Below, piece by piece: positions 39,905 through 49,500 of a stretch of DNA of 64,000 nt. Below the pieces are notes generated by a model. That model was given only the letters and a program-made list of their open reading frames with translations. It was not told the DNA's origin and did no database searches. Each line of letters opens with the position of its first letter. Within the stretch, counting starts at the first letter, position 1. The DNA comes from Nonomuraea typhae (lineage in GTDB: Bacteria; Actinomycetota; Actinomycetes; Streptosporangiales; Streptosporangiaceae), in assembly GCF_009760925.1 (NCBI RefSeq), contig NZ_VRLV01000008.1:62001-126000 (forward strand), written 5' to 3'. The position numbers were made by a program, and so were the translations under genes.

Positions 39905-40522
39905 ATGATCTCGATGCCGACCCTGGCGCTCTTCACGGTCACCGCGCTGGCCCTGGTCATCATCCCGGGCCCGAACCACCTCTACATCGCCGCCCGCGGC
40001 CTGGCCCAGGGGCGTTCGGCCGCGCTGGCCAGCGCGTTCGGCGTGGAGGCGGGCACGCTGGTGCACATCCTGGCCGCCGCGGCCGGGCTGTCGTACGTGA
40101 TCAGCCAGTCGGCGACGCTCTTCGGCATCGTCAAGTGGGCCGGCGTCGCCTACCTCGTCTACCTGGGCGTCCGCGCGTTCACCGCCAAGGAGGCCGAGCA
40201 GGCCGGCGCGCCGAAGCCGCAGCCGCTGCGGAAGATCTTCCTCGAAGGCATGGTCGTCAACGTGCTGAACCCCAAGGTGACGCTGTTCTTCCTGGCGCTG
40301 CTGCCGCAGTTCGTGGACCAGCGCGCCGGCTCGCCCGCGCTGCAGATCGTGGTGTTCGGGGTGACGCTGCTGGTCCTGGGCCTGCTCTCCGACATGGTCT
40401 ACGCCTTCACCGCCGGGGCGCTGGGCAGGCGGCTGGCGGCCGGGGCGCGGGCGCTGCGGTACTTCTCCGGCGTCGTCTACCTGGGCCTGGGCCTGGTCAC
40501 CGCGCTGGCCGGGAGAAGATAG
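39905..40522 (+). CDS. LysE/RhtB-family amino acid exporter
   Basis: 205 residues, six membrane helices. LysE hallmarks: ALVIIPGPNHLYIAARGLAQ (P-G-P-x-x-x-x-x-x-R), GRSAALASAFGVEAGTLVHI and EGMVVNVLNPKVTLFFLALL (N-P-K). It exports amino acids or related small zwitterions; the substrate is not predictable. A TetR gene starts five bases after the stop and probably regulates it in cis. Confidence 0.92.
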   Translation: MISMPTLALFTVTALALVIIPGPNHLYIAARGLAQGRSAALASAFGVEAGTLVHILAAAAGLSYVISQSATLFGIVKWAGVAYLVYLGVRAFTAKEAEQAGAPKPQPLRKIFLEGMVVNVLNPKVTLFFLALLPQFVDQRAGSPALQIVVFGVTLLVLGLLSDMVYAFTAGALGRRLAAGARALRYFSGVVYLGLGLVTALAGRR

Positions 40523-40527
40523 GCCGC

Positions 40528-41070
40528 ATGGCACCAAGGAAGCAGCGGGAGATCTTCGACGCCACGCTGCGGCTGCTGGCCACCAAGGGATTCGACGGGC
40601 TGACCGTCGAGGGCGTGGCCGAGGAGTCGGGCGTCAACAAGACGACGATCTACCGCTGGTGGCCGTCGAAGCCGGCACTGCTGGCCGCGGCGCTGGTGGA
40701 GGCGCCGGTCCTGGATCTCGAGATCCCGGACACCGGGTCGCTGCGCGGGGACCTCGAGGAGCTGGTCACCGCCTTCGGCCGCCTGCTCACCGAGCCGCCC
40801 GCGCGGGACGTGGCCGTGGCCGCGCTGGGTGCGGCGGTCCACCACGCCGAGATCGACGCCGGCCGCTTCTTCGCCGACCGACTCGCCCGCGAGCGCGCCA
40901 TCTTCGAGCGAGCGGTACGGCGCGGCGAACTGCCCGAGTCCGCCGACCCGATGCTGATCGTCGACCTGCTGGCCGGGGCGGTGTGGATCCGCGGCGTGTT
41001 CCGCGGGATGGAGCTGAAGCCCGGGTTCGCCGCCGAGGTCGTGGGAGCCGTGCTGGACGGCGTCAGGTAG
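40528..41070 (+). CDS. TetR-family transcriptional regulator
   Basis: 180 residues. Helix-turn-helix: REIFDATLRLLATKGFDGLT, VEGVAEESGVNKTTIYRWWP, SKPALLAAALVE. The C-terminal domain (DLEELVTAFGRLLTEPPARD onwards) is of the TetR_C type often seen with Y-R-W-W recognition helices. It is co-transcribed with the LysE exporter, five bases apart, a common pairing for self-regulated export. The last eight bases overlap the convergent TIM-barrel gene. Confidence 0.9.
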   Translation: MAPRKQREIFDATLRLLATKGFDGLTVEGVAEESGVNKTTIYRWWPSKPALLAAALVEAPVLDLEIPDTGSLRGDLEELVTAFGRLLTEPPARDVAVAALGAAVHHAEIDAGRFFADRLARERAIFERAVRRGELPESADPMLIVDLLAGAVWIRGVFRGMELKPGFAAEVVGAVLDGVR

Positions 41071-42259
41071 CCTCGCCCAATGCCGACGGGATCCGGTCGA
41101 GCACCGGATGCGGCACCAGCCCGTAGGCGTAGAAGTCCACCGCGCACGCCCCCGCCGCCTTGGCCCCTCTGGCCTTGGCCACGAGGCGGTCGGTGGAGTC
41201 GCTGTCCGGGTACCCGGGCCGCAGGATGGCCCGGACCTCGCGATCCTTGCCCACCGAGCGCAGGTAGGCGCCGACGTCGTCGGCCACCCGCGCGGCGTCG
41301 CGGGCGTAGGCCAGGACGCCGAAGGCGGGCACCAGGTCACCCAGCGCGACCAGGTCCACGCCGAGCTGCCAGGCGTCGTGGGCGGCCAGGCCGGGCGTGG
41401 GCAGGCCGTCGCGGTAGCCCTTGACCGAGCCGGTGTAGTCGATGAAGACCAGTTTGGAGCCCTCCTCCGCGACCGCGGAGGCCACCTCGGAGACCAGCGT
41501 GGTGACCGTCTCCGAGCGGGCGCGGGCGTAGGCGACGACGTCGGGACCGGCGTAGGCGGTCAGCGCGGCCCTGGTCACCTCGCCCTGGGCGGCGGGGTCG
41601 CCGTCGAAGACGCCGCCGACGATCCTGGCGCACTCCTCGCGGGCGACCTCCGCGTTGACGCCGAGGTCGGTGGCCCGGCGCATGCAGTAGTCGCAGAAGC
41701 ACAGGCCGAACAGATAGTTGTCCATGGGGCCCAGCGGCACGAAGGAGCGTTCCGCGCGCAACGGCCGAAAGTGCAGCGACTCGGCCACCACGCTGTCCAC
41801 GCCGAGCCTGGCCACCGATCGGGCCAGTGCCACGGCGTACTCGCGCACGTCGGGGTGGGCCGGGCACAGGTCGCTCGGCGAGCCGCGGTCGCCGAAGCAG
41901 TCGCGCACGGTCACGTCGGGGTGCCGGGTGCCGAGCGTGAGGTTGCGCAGGAAGACGGTCCAGCCGTGCAGCTTCAGGCCGCGTTTCGCGCACGCCTCCC
42001 GCAGGCCGTCGAAGGCGTCGAGGTGACCGGGTACCGGCGTCAGGCGCAGGCCGGAGAACACATCGCCGGGCGGGACGAAGTGGGCGCCGTCGTGACGGAG
42101 GGTCAGCCTGGACAGGCCGTGCGGGGTGACGTCCCGGGAGCCGTGGTGCACGGCGCCCACGGTGACGCCGGCCGCGCCGTACCCGGTGATGCGGTCGAGC
42201 ACCCGCTCGACGCCCTCGCCGCGCAGGTCTTCGACGAAGACGTATACCGAACTGTCCAC
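41063..42259 (-). CDS. TIM-barrel-like protein of unknown function in a D-amino-acid operon
   Basis: 398 residues, no signal peptide. VYVFVEDLRGEGVERVLDRI begins a barrel-like alternation of strands and helices. Conserved-looking spots are TVGAVHHGSRDVTPHGLSRL, LHGWTVFLRNLTLGTRHPDV, the cysteine-rich LFGLCFCDYCMRRATDLGV and KLVFIDYTGSVKGYRDGLP. The pattern recalls glycoside-hydrolase-like or sugar-isomerase barrels (H-G-W, an acidic strand end, paired cysteines that could bind zinc). It is last in the operon with RidA, a D-amino-acid PLP enzyme and N-acyl-D-amino-acid deacylase, and may process the carbon skeleton or a glycosylated donor. No function can be assigned. Confidence 0.7.
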   Translation of the reverse strand: MDSSVYVFVEDLRGEGVERVLDRITGYGAAGVTVGAVHHGSRDVTPHGLSRLTLRHDGAHFVPPGDVFSGLRLTPVPGHLDAFDGLREACAKRGLKLHGWTVFLRNLTLGTRHPDVTVRDCFGDRGSPSDLCPAHPDVREYAVALARSVARLGVDSVVAESLHFRPLRAERSFVPLGPMDNYLFGLCFCDYCMRRATDLGVNAEVAREECARIVGGVFDGDPAAQGEVTRAALTAYAGPDVVAYARARSETVTTLVSEVASAVAEEGSKLVFIDYTGSVKGYRDGLPTPGLAAHDAWQLGVDLVALGDLVPAFGVLAYARDAARVADDVGAYLRSVGKDREVRAILRPGYPDSDSTDRLVAKARGAKAAGACAVDFYAYGLVPHPVLDRIPSALGEAT

Positions 42260-42287
42260 CCTGCCCTGTCTCCTCCGGTCAGCAGGT

Positions 42288-42326
42288 CGCCGCCCGCTTG
42301 TCTCGTCTCCGTCGAGGCGGGCGGCG
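42288..42326 (-). other. Intercistronic hairpin
   Basis: Ten-base perfect arms (CGCCGCCCGC and GCGGGCGGCG) around a 19-base loop lie between the RidA and TIM-barrel genes. It may stabilise the upstream mRNA, or terminate partially so that the last gene is expressed less. Confidence 0.55.
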
Positions 42327-42341
42327 GTTCCTCACGTGACC

Positions 42342-42722
42342 TTACGCGCTCTTGTGGGCCACGAAGTCGATCTCGACCAGGATGTCCATCAGGTCGGAGC
42401 CCACGGTGGTGCGCACCGGGTAGGGCTCGTTGAAGTACGACTTGTACACCTCGTTGTAGGCGGCGAAGTCGCGCTTGAGGTGCTGCAGGTGCACGGTGGC
42501 CTTGACCACGTCGTCGAAGCCGAGGCCGTGCGCGGCCAGGATGGCGCCGAGGTTCTGCATCGTCCGGTGCGTCTGGGCGGCCACGTCGTCACCCACGACC
42601 TCCCCGGTGACCGGGTCGAGGGGCCCGGCGCCCGAGGTGTAGACGAAGTCGCCGACCACGAGGCCCTGGGAGTACGCGCCGATGGGTGCGGCGCCTTCGG
42701 TGGTCCTGAGTTCCTTCTTCAC
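42342..42722 (-). CDS. RidA family enamine/imine deaminase
   Basis: 126 residues. The RidA signature is complete: AAPIGAYSQGLVVGDFVYTS, GAGPLDPVTGEVVG, QTHRTMQNLGAILAAHGLGF and the C-terminal YPVRTTVGSDLMDILVEIDF. The conserved arginine of canonical RidA is seen in PVRTTVG, although the consensus around it (R-x-[AT]) varies here. It hydrolyses reactive 2-aminoacrylate-type enamines released by PLP enzymes, a fitting partner for the D-amino-acid dehydratase/aldolase-like enzyme encoded nine bases upstream. Confidence 0.9.
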   Translation of the reverse strand: MKKELRTTEGAAPIGAYSQGLVVGDFVYTSGAGPLDPVTGEVVGDDVAAQTHRTMQNLGAILAAHGLGFDDVVKATVHLQHLKRDFAAYNEVYKSYFNEPYPVRTTVGSDLMDILVEIDFVAHKSA

Positions 42723-42730
42723 AAGATCTC

Positions 42731-43801
42731 CTAGAAATGGGTAGTTAGCGTGCCTACCTGGCGGTAGTCAGAGTCGACCACGGGCAGCGTGCGCCACTTG
42801 TCGAAGGCGGTGCAGGGGTGCGAGATGCCGAAGGCGAGCATGTCGCCGGGGCGCAGGCCGTCGCCGTGCACGACCGTGTGCTGGTCCTGCATCTTGACGA
42901 CGGTCAGGCCGGCGCGCTTCGGGATCGGCAGGCCCTCGTCGTAGGGGGCGTCGCGCTTGCCCATGCCGACGATGGCCAGGCCGGGCTCGGGGACCGACAG
43001 CACGTGCGCCCAGATCTCGAAGGCGGGCCGCAACTCGCCGTCCATGCGGTTGAAGGGGGTGCGCTCGCGGTAGAAGCCGTCGTCGTGGGAGACGTAGGCG
43101 CCGCTGCGCAGCACGACGGTGGCCTGGACGGCAACCAGGTCGCGGCCGATGACGTCGAACCACTGGCTGCCGCCGACGGTCAGGATCGGGTTCTTGACCC
43201 GGAGGTATTCGACGGCTTCCTGGAGCTGCGCCAGATATTTCCGGACTTCGGCGGCGGATGTCAGCGCGCCTTCGTACCCGGCCACCCCGGCGAGCGTCAC
43301 GCCCTCCGATGCCGCGATGTATCCGGTCAAGTCCAGCAGTTCGTCCACGCTCCGGCACCCCGCGCGGCCCCCCGGGTGCCCCAGCTCGGCCAGCACCCGG
43401 AACCCCCGCTCCGGCGCGTGCGCCCGCAGGATGTCCACGCCGTCCCGGGAGTCGGCGAAGCACAGGAACTCGAACTCCGGATCCCGCTCCAGCTCCGCCG
43501 CGATCCACCGCAGCCCGGCCGGGTCCACGATCTGGTTGGCCAGAAGGATGCGCTTCGCGCCGAACCCGCGCACCGCCCGCGCCTGCCGGGAGGTGGCCAC
43601 GGTCAGCCCCCACGCGCCCGCCTCCAGTTGCATGGCGGCGATCTCGGGTGACATGTGCGTCTTGGCGTGCGGCGCGAGCTCCAGCCCGTGATCACGCGCG
43701 AACGCCGCCATCGTGGCGACGTTGTGCTTCAGCGCCTCCTGCCGCACGAGCATCAGCGGCAGCTCGGACTCCGTGAGAATGTTCTGCACCACGCCCCCCA
43801 A
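42731..43801 (-). CDS. D-serine dehydratase/D-threonine aldolase-like PLP enzyme
   Basis: 356 residues, alanine-racemase-type fold III PLP enzyme. The PLP lysine is in LELAPHAKTHMSPEIAAMQL. The C-terminal metal site GISHPCTAFDKWRTLPVVD has the His-x-Cys pair of eukaryotic-type D-serine dehydratase and bacterial D-threonine aldolase. A QWFDVIGRDLVAVQATVVLR segment lies between. It should convert D-serine or D-threonine to pyruvate/glycine products, or act on a related amino acid. The start is near 43801; MLVRQEALKHN could be nearer the true start. It is directly followed by RidA and preceded by the deacylase. Confidence 0.88.
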   Translation of the reverse strand: MGGVVQNILTESELPLMLVRQEALKHNVATMAAFARDHGLELAPHAKTHMSPEIAAMQLEAGAWGLTVATSRQARAVRGFGAKRILLANQIVDPAGLRWIAAELERDPEFEFLCFADSRDGVDILRAHAPERGFRVLAELGHPGGRAGCRSVDELLDLTGYIAASEGVTLAGVAGYEGALTSAAEVRKYLAQLQEAVEYLRVKNPILTVGGSQWFDVIGRDLVAVQATVVLRSGAYVSHDDGFYRERTPFNRMDGELRPAFEIWAHVLSVPEPGLAIVGMGKRDAPYDEGLPIPKRAGLTVVKMQDQHTVVHGDGLRPGDMLAFGISHPCTAFDKWRTLPVVDSDYRQVGTLTTHF

Positions 43802-43820
43802 TTCAGCCTGGTCGACCCTA

Positions 43821-45353
43821 TCAACGTGAGCGCAGCGCGCGGCCGGGGGTGGCGCCGGTCAGCTTCCCCCCGGCCAGCGCCTGCACGCCGGAGACGAACA
43901 CGTCGTCCACCCCTGAGGCCAGCGTCCGCGGCGCGGAGTAGGTGGCCTCGTCGTTCACCCGCGCCGGATCCAGCACGACGAGGTCGGCGGCGAAGCCCGG
44001 GCGCACCAGCCCGCGGTCGGCCAGGCCGAAGCGGCGAGCCGGGTGGGCGGCCAGGTGCACCGCCGCCTCCTGCCAGGTCCAGTCGCCGAGCTCGCGCACG
44101 TGCCGGCCGAGGAAGCGGGCGAAGGCGCCCCACCCGCGCGGATGCGGATGCCCGCCCACGTAGATGCCGTCGGAGCCGCCGGTGTGCGCGGGGTGGCGCA
44201 GCATCCGGCGCACCGACTCCTCCCCCTCCGGCCCCTCGTCGGGCCGCGCGGTCACGCATCCGGCCTCGAGCCGCGTGTCGATGAGCAACTGCCGGCAGAA
44301 CGCGGCGGGCGGCAGACCGGCCCGCGCCGCCGCCTCGACCATGGTCAGCCCCTCCGCCCAGGACGAGCCGGGGGCGTGTGAGATCGTCAGCCGCGGCCAG
44401 GTGCCCTCCAGCGACTCCCACCAGTCGTCGAGATCGGCCGAGCCGAGCATCTCCACCGCCCGGTCCACCTCCGCGGCGGGCACCGAGGGCGGCAGCACGA
44501 CCATCGCCAGGATCGTGCTGCCCCGCAGGTAGGGATAGGTGTCGAAGGTGAGGTCCACGTCGTCGGCGAGCGCCCGCTCCACGAGCGGCAGCAGCACCTC
44601 CGCGGGCCCGTGCAGGTGCGAGACGTGCATCGCCGCACCCGACAGCGCGGCGATCTCGCCGACCTCCGCCATGCCCAGCCCGGCCTTCGCGCCGTAGGCC
44701 CGCATATGGGTGACGTACGGCAGGCCGCCCAGCGGGCCGCACAGCGTGGCCAGTTCGGCGGCCGAGGCGTGCCGCCCCGGCAGGTACTCCAGGCCGCTCG
44801 ACAGCCCGACTGCCCCCTCGCTCAGCCCACGCTCCACCCTGGCCAGCATCGCGGCCAGATCCTCCGGCCCCGCCGCGCTCGGCGAGGGCCCCATGACGTC
44901 GTAGCGGATCGTCCCGTGCGGCAGCAGGTACGCCGTGTTGAGCGCGGCCGCCCGGTCGTAGCCGGCCAGCAGGTCCGCCACGCTCAGCGGGCCCCCGTGC
45001 GGCAGCCGGCCGTTGACCGCGGTGAAGTACCGCGTGGCGTAGGCGACCGTCTCGGCCGACCCCGGCGCGAACGACAGCCCGTCCTGACCCAGCACGAACG
45101 TGGTCACGCCCTGCCGCAACGCCGCGAGCTGCACCGCCGGGTCGAAGACGACGGCGTCACCATGGGCGTGGCAGTCGATGAACCCCGGCGCGACCAGCCG
45201 CCCCGCCGCCTCCACGACCTGCGCCGCCTGCGCGCCGTCCAGCCGTCCGACCGCGGCCACGCGGTCCCCCTCGATCGCCACGTCGGCCCGGTACGGCGGG
45301 GCGCCCGTGCCGTCGAGCACCCGGCCACCGCTGATGATCACGTCGAAAGCCAC
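43821..45353 (-). CDS. N-acyl-D-amino-acid deacylase
   Basis: 510 residues, amidohydrolase superfamily. The metal motif VAPGFIDCHAHGDAVVFDP (H-x-H) is preceded by VDGTGAPPYRADVAIEGDRV. Further ligands include YVTHMRAYGAKAGLGMAEVG and VSHLHGPAEVLLPLVERALA, and HTGGSDGIYVGGHPHPRGWG carries the D-aminoacylase-type S-D-G-I/H-P-R stretch. The C-terminal small beta domain ends GLVRPGFAADLVVLDPARVN. It removes acyl groups from N-acyl-D-amino acids or related cell-wall or secondary-metabolite derivatives. First gene of the operon; its start faces the GH8 gene across a 74-base gap. Confidence 0.92.
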   Translation of the reverse strand: MAFDVIISGGRVLDGTGAPPYRADVAIEGDRVAAVGRLDGAQAAQVVEAAGRLVAPGFIDCHAHGDAVVFDPAVQLAALRQGVTTFVLGQDGLSFAPGSAETVAYATRYFTAVNGRLPHGGPLSVADLLAGYDRAAALNTAYLLPHGTIRYDVMGPSPSAAGPEDLAAMLARVERGLSEGAVGLSSGLEYLPGRHASAAELATLCGPLGGLPYVTHMRAYGAKAGLGMAEVGEIAALSGAAMHVSHLHGPAEVLLPLVERALADDVDLTFDTYPYLRGSTILAMVVLPPSVPAAEVDRAVEMLGSADLDDWWESLEGTWPRLTISHAPGSSWAEGLTMVEAAARAGLPPAAFCRQLLIDTRLEAGCVTARPDEGPEGEESVRRMLRHPAHTGGSDGIYVGGHPHPRGWGAFARFLGRHVRELGDWTWQEAAVHLAAHPARRFGLADRGLVRPGFAADLVVLDPARVNDEATYSAPRTLASGVDDVFVSGVQALAGGKLTGATPGRALRSR

Positions 45354-45427
45354 GCAAGGATTAAACCGGATTTGGCAGGCTGAGTGCCGTTCTCATACCG
45401 TCGGGCGACTTCAAAGAAGGGACACCT

Positions 45428-46597
45428 GTGCGCCGTCTGACCGCCATCACCGTGGCCGCGCTGCTCGCCGCCGGCTGCTCGGGGCAGGCCGCCGCCCCGC
45501 CGCCTCCTCAGAAGAAGGCGGCGGAGATCGGGGTGCCGTTCGGCAGCCACCGCCTGCCGTACACACAGGGGGTTCTGCGCCCGAAGGGCGATGCGGACGG
45601 GCAGGTGCGCGACTTCTACGCGAAGTGGAAGGCGGCTTTCGTCACCGCGAAGTGCGGGTCGCGGCAGGTGATCTCGCCCGACGCCGACCATCCGTACGTG
45701 GGTGAGGCCCAGGGGTACGGGCTGGTCATCGCGGCGACGATGGGCGATCGGCCGCTCTTTGACGACATCCTGAAATATGTCGAAGCGCACCCTTCGGTGA
45801 ACAACCCGCTCCTGCTCGCCGCCGAGCAGGACAAGAACTGCAAGAGCGTCAACGGCTCCGACTCGGCCACCGACGGCGACCTCGACGTGGCCTACGGCCT
45901 GCTCATGGCCGGCCGGCAGTGGGGCGGCGACTACCGGGACAAGGCGGCCGAGCGGATCGCCGCGATCAAGGAGTCGGAGGTCCACCCCGAGACCAAGCTG
46001 ATGAAACTGGGCGACTGGGCCACCCAGGACGAGCCGCTGGCCACGGTCTCGCGGACCTCCGACTGGATGATCGGCCACTTCCGCGCCTTCGAGAAGATCG
46101 ACCCCGAATGGGCGGCGATCCGGCAGGCGCACCAGAAGCTCATCGCCGCGATCCCCGGCGAGACCGGCCTGCTGCCCGACTTCGTGAAGGACGGCAAGCC
46201 GGTCAAGGGCGAGGTGCTGGAGAGCGAGCACGACGGCGACTACAACTGGAACGCCCTGCGCGACCCGTGGCGCATCGGCGCCGACGCGGTGACCAGCGGC
46301 GACCCCGCCTCCGTCGCCGCCGCCCGCAAGATGAGCGCCTGGATCGAAAGGACCGGCTCGCCCGAGAAGATCGCCGCCGGTTACACCCTGAGCGGCAAGC
46401 CGCTGGAGGAGGGACCCGAGCCGGCGTTCGTCGCGCCGTTCGCGGTGGCCGCGCTGGTCCGGCCCGGCGGGCAGGAGTGGCTGGACAAGCTGTGGACCTA
46501 CCTCACCGCACGGGAGTTCGGCAAGAAGGACTACTTCGCGGCCACCGTGCAACTCCAGTCGATGATCGTCGTCTCCGGCAACCACTGGGTGCCCTAG
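45428..46597 (+). CDS. GH8 family glycoside hydrolase, lipoprotein
   Basis: 389 residues. Lipobox signal LTAITVAALLAAGCSGQ, lipid-modified Cys at about 17. GH8 motifs: YVGEAQGYGLVIAATMGDRP (acid glutamate as in S-E-G-x-G-Y-G), the DSATDGDLDVAYGLLMAGRQ block with D-G-D, and YNWNALRDPWRIGADAVTSG near the base region. GH8 includes chitosanases, cellulases and oligosaccharide-reducing-end enzymes; which applies here is not clear. It is attached to the outer face of the membrane. GTG 45428 has AAGGGA upstream. The stop shares CTAG with the convergent fused kinase gene. Confidence 0.9.
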   Translation: MRRLTAITVAALLAAGCSGQAAAPPPPQKKAAEIGVPFGSHRLPYTQGVLRPKGDADGQVRDFYAKWKAAFVTAKCGSRQVISPDADHPYVGEAQGYGLVIAATMGDRPLFDDILKYVEAHPSVNNPLLLAAEQDKNCKSVNGSDSATDGDLDVAYGLLMAGRQWGGDYRDKAAERIAAIKESEVHPETKLMKLGDWATQDEPLATVSRTSDWMIGHFRAFEKIDPEWAAIRQAHQKLIAAIPGETGLLPDFVKDGKPVKGEVLESEHDGDYNWNALRDPWRIGADAVTSGDPASVAAARKMSAWIERTGSPEKIAAGYTLSGKPLEEGPEPAFVAPFAVAALVRPGGQEWLDKLWTYLTAREFGKKDYFAATVQLQSMIVVSGNHWVP

Positions 46598-49500
46598 TCG
46601 CCCCTGCTCACCTGCGCACAGCTCGCGGAGGTGCTGATCGGATGCCTGGCCAGCACCTCGCGCGCCTGTGACCTGGCCAGGTTCCAGCCGTTCCACGGGT
46701 CGGGGGCGTCCAGGCCGTTGCCCTTCACCACGTCCCGCAGCACGCAACTGCGCTGGGGCTCCGGCAGCCGGTCCAGCGCGGGGACCGCCTCGGCGCCCAG
46801 GTCGCCCATGTACTCGGAGTCCATCTCCGCCACCCCGCGCACCGCCACCTGCGTCTCGGCCACCCGCAGATCCGGGTTGACCACGGCGAAGGCGCCCATG
46901 CCCAGGGCCGTGACCAGCACGACCGTCCGCGGCAACCAGCCCGGGCCGCGTCCCGCCAGCCGGAGCGCCCCGGCCAGCAGCACCAGCGCGAACACCGCGC
47001 CCAGCCACCACACCGTCGCCTGCACCGTGATCCGCAGCCGCGACAGCCCGTACACCTCGGTGTAGAGGTCCATGCGGTGCAGCGCCGAGGCCAGGATCAC
47101 CAGCGTCAGCGCGCACAACACGCCGAGCTGCCCCGCCAGCACCCACCGCTCCCGCCGCCCGGTGCGCAGCACGCCGCCGGCCACCGCCACGATGCCCAGC
47201 ACGATCATGCTGACCAGCACGAGCTGGAAGAACCCCTCCCTGGCGTACTCCGCGTACGTCAGCCCGGCCGTGTTGCGCACCGTCGCCGCCCCGCCGAACA
47301 GGAACCTGATCTGCACCGCCACGAACGCGCCGAACAGCAGGTTCAGCGCGGTCAGCGGCACGAGCCAGACCGACGTGGCGACCTTGAACTTGGCGCCCGG
47401 CCCCACCGGGTCACGCACCGGCCGCAACGCCACCAGCACCAGCGCCGACAGCAACGCCCCGAACACCACGAACAGCACCAGGCGCGCCGGGATCGACTCC
47501 ATCCAGTCGGGGGTCGCGGTCAACTGCTCCAGGTATCCGGCGAAAACGCGGTCCGCCGAGGCGAACAACAACCCGAACACCGCCACCAGCACCCCCGCGA
47601 TGCCCACGCCGACCAGCGTCGGCATGACCCGCCGCCGGGACGCCAGCCCCTTGAGCGGCCCGGCCAGCAACCACGGCACCGGCCCCAGGGCCAGCAGCAC
47701 CGAGATGCCGCCCCTGATCACGCCCAGCCACCCGGTGCCCGCGCCGGACACCGCCAGCGCGATCAGCCCCGCCCCAGCCGTCACCAGCACGAACACCAGC
47801 CAGTCTGCGTCACGGGTGACCGCGCTCGACATCAGCCAGTACCCGGCCACGCCGAACGCCAGCGTCCACGGCGTCGCCCGCCGCAGCACCGCGGGCAGCG
47901 CCGCCGCGCCCACCACCAGCGCGACCAGCACCAGCCCGAGCCCCGGCCGCGCGTCCGGCAGCGCGACCGCGGCGAACACCCCCGCCCCCGCCGCCGCGGG
48001 CAGCAGCCAGCGCGGCGTCTCGGGCAGCTCGGGGCGCGGAAGCAGCGGCGGCGGCTGGTAGGGGGGCTGGTTCGGCGGCTGGTTGCCCGGCCCCGGCGGG
48101 CGCGCGGGCACGTTCTTGTACGGCTGCCGCCCCGCCGTGTCGGCGGCGATGACGGCCCCCACGGCGCCGCCCGAAGCCGTGGCCAGCACCAGCGTCACCA
48201 GCGCCGCCACACCACCGAACGCCACCCCCATGACCACGGCCCCGAACAGGCCGACCAGGAAGCCCGCCAGAAGGCCCAGGAAGACGCCCCAGAGCAGTCT
48301 GGTCAGCTGGTTGGCCGGTGGCCGTGGTTGCGTCCGGCCCGCGACGGGCAGCCCGGAGGCTGCCGTGCCGGTGGCTGCCGTGCCGGTGGCTGCCGTGCCG
48401 GTGGCTGCCGTGCCGGTGGCTGCCGTGCCGGTGGCTGCCGTGCCGGGGGTGGTGGCTTCCGGCACGGTGGCCGATGCGGTCACCGGCACGAGCGCCGGGG
48501 CGGAGGCGGGGACGGCGGATCCAGGCACGGCATCGGACGCCACCGCCGGCACAGAGCCCGCCGGAGCCGCACCCGCCGGGACGGCCCCAGCCACCCCAGA
48601 CCCGTCCGTCCTCGCCCCGGCTGCCACCACACCGGCCGCCTCCGACCCGGCTGCCACCACACCGGCTACCTCCGGCCCCGCGGCGCCGGTCTGCAGCGTG
48701 GCCACCGGTTCTGCCACTCGTGCGGGCTCTGGCCGTGGGGCCGGTTCCTCCAGGTAGGTCTCCTGTCCGGTCTCCACCGGTGTTTCCGCCATCGTGGTCC
48801 TCCCCGGTAAGTCGACGACCATCCGGCACCCGGTGCCGTCGCCGATGTGGATGGAGCCCCCGTGGAGCTCGACGATCTCCTTGACGATGGCCAGCCCGAG
48901 CCCCGAGCCCCCGGCGTCGGCCGCCCGGCCGGAGTCCAGCCGGGAGAAGCGTTCGAAGACCCGTGCCCTGGCCTCGGCCGGGATGCCCGGCCCCTGGTCG
49001 GCCACGACGATGCGGACCCCGGAGCCCTGCCCCTCGCCCGCGATGGTGACCAAGGCGCCCGGCGGGCTGTGCCGTACCGCGTTGTCGAGCAGGTTGGCCA
49101 GCACCTGGGCCAGCAGGTCGGGGTCGGCGCGCACCACGAGACCGGGGTGGACGCGGGGGTCGAGCCGCACGTCCTCGCGGGCCAGCCCGGCCTCGCGCAC
49201 CGCCTGCTCGAACAGCGGCGCCAGCTCGATCGCCTCCGGCTCGATGAGCCGCGCGCCGGAGTCGAGGCGGGACAGGTCCAGGAGCTGGGTGACCAGGCGG
49301 CCGAGCCGTTCGGTCTGGGCGAGCGCGGTGCTCATCGTGACGGGGTCGGGGGTGGAGACGCCGTCGACGACGTTCTCGAGTACGGCCCGCAGCCCGGTGA
49401 TCGGGGTGCGCAGCTCGTGGCTCACGTTGGCGATCAGCTCGCGGCGCTGGCGGTCCACCTCGGCCAGGTCGGCGGCCATCGCGTTGAACGCCCTGGCCAG

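Noticed and set aside
48358..48447. CRISPR-like array
   Set aside because: Units are contiguous 15-mers with no spacers and lie inside a coding frame.
47077..48810. 577-codon plus-strand frame opposite the fused kinase
   Set aside because: Gln/Arg/His-rich repeat artefact of the 15-bp repeats and GC bias; no homology.
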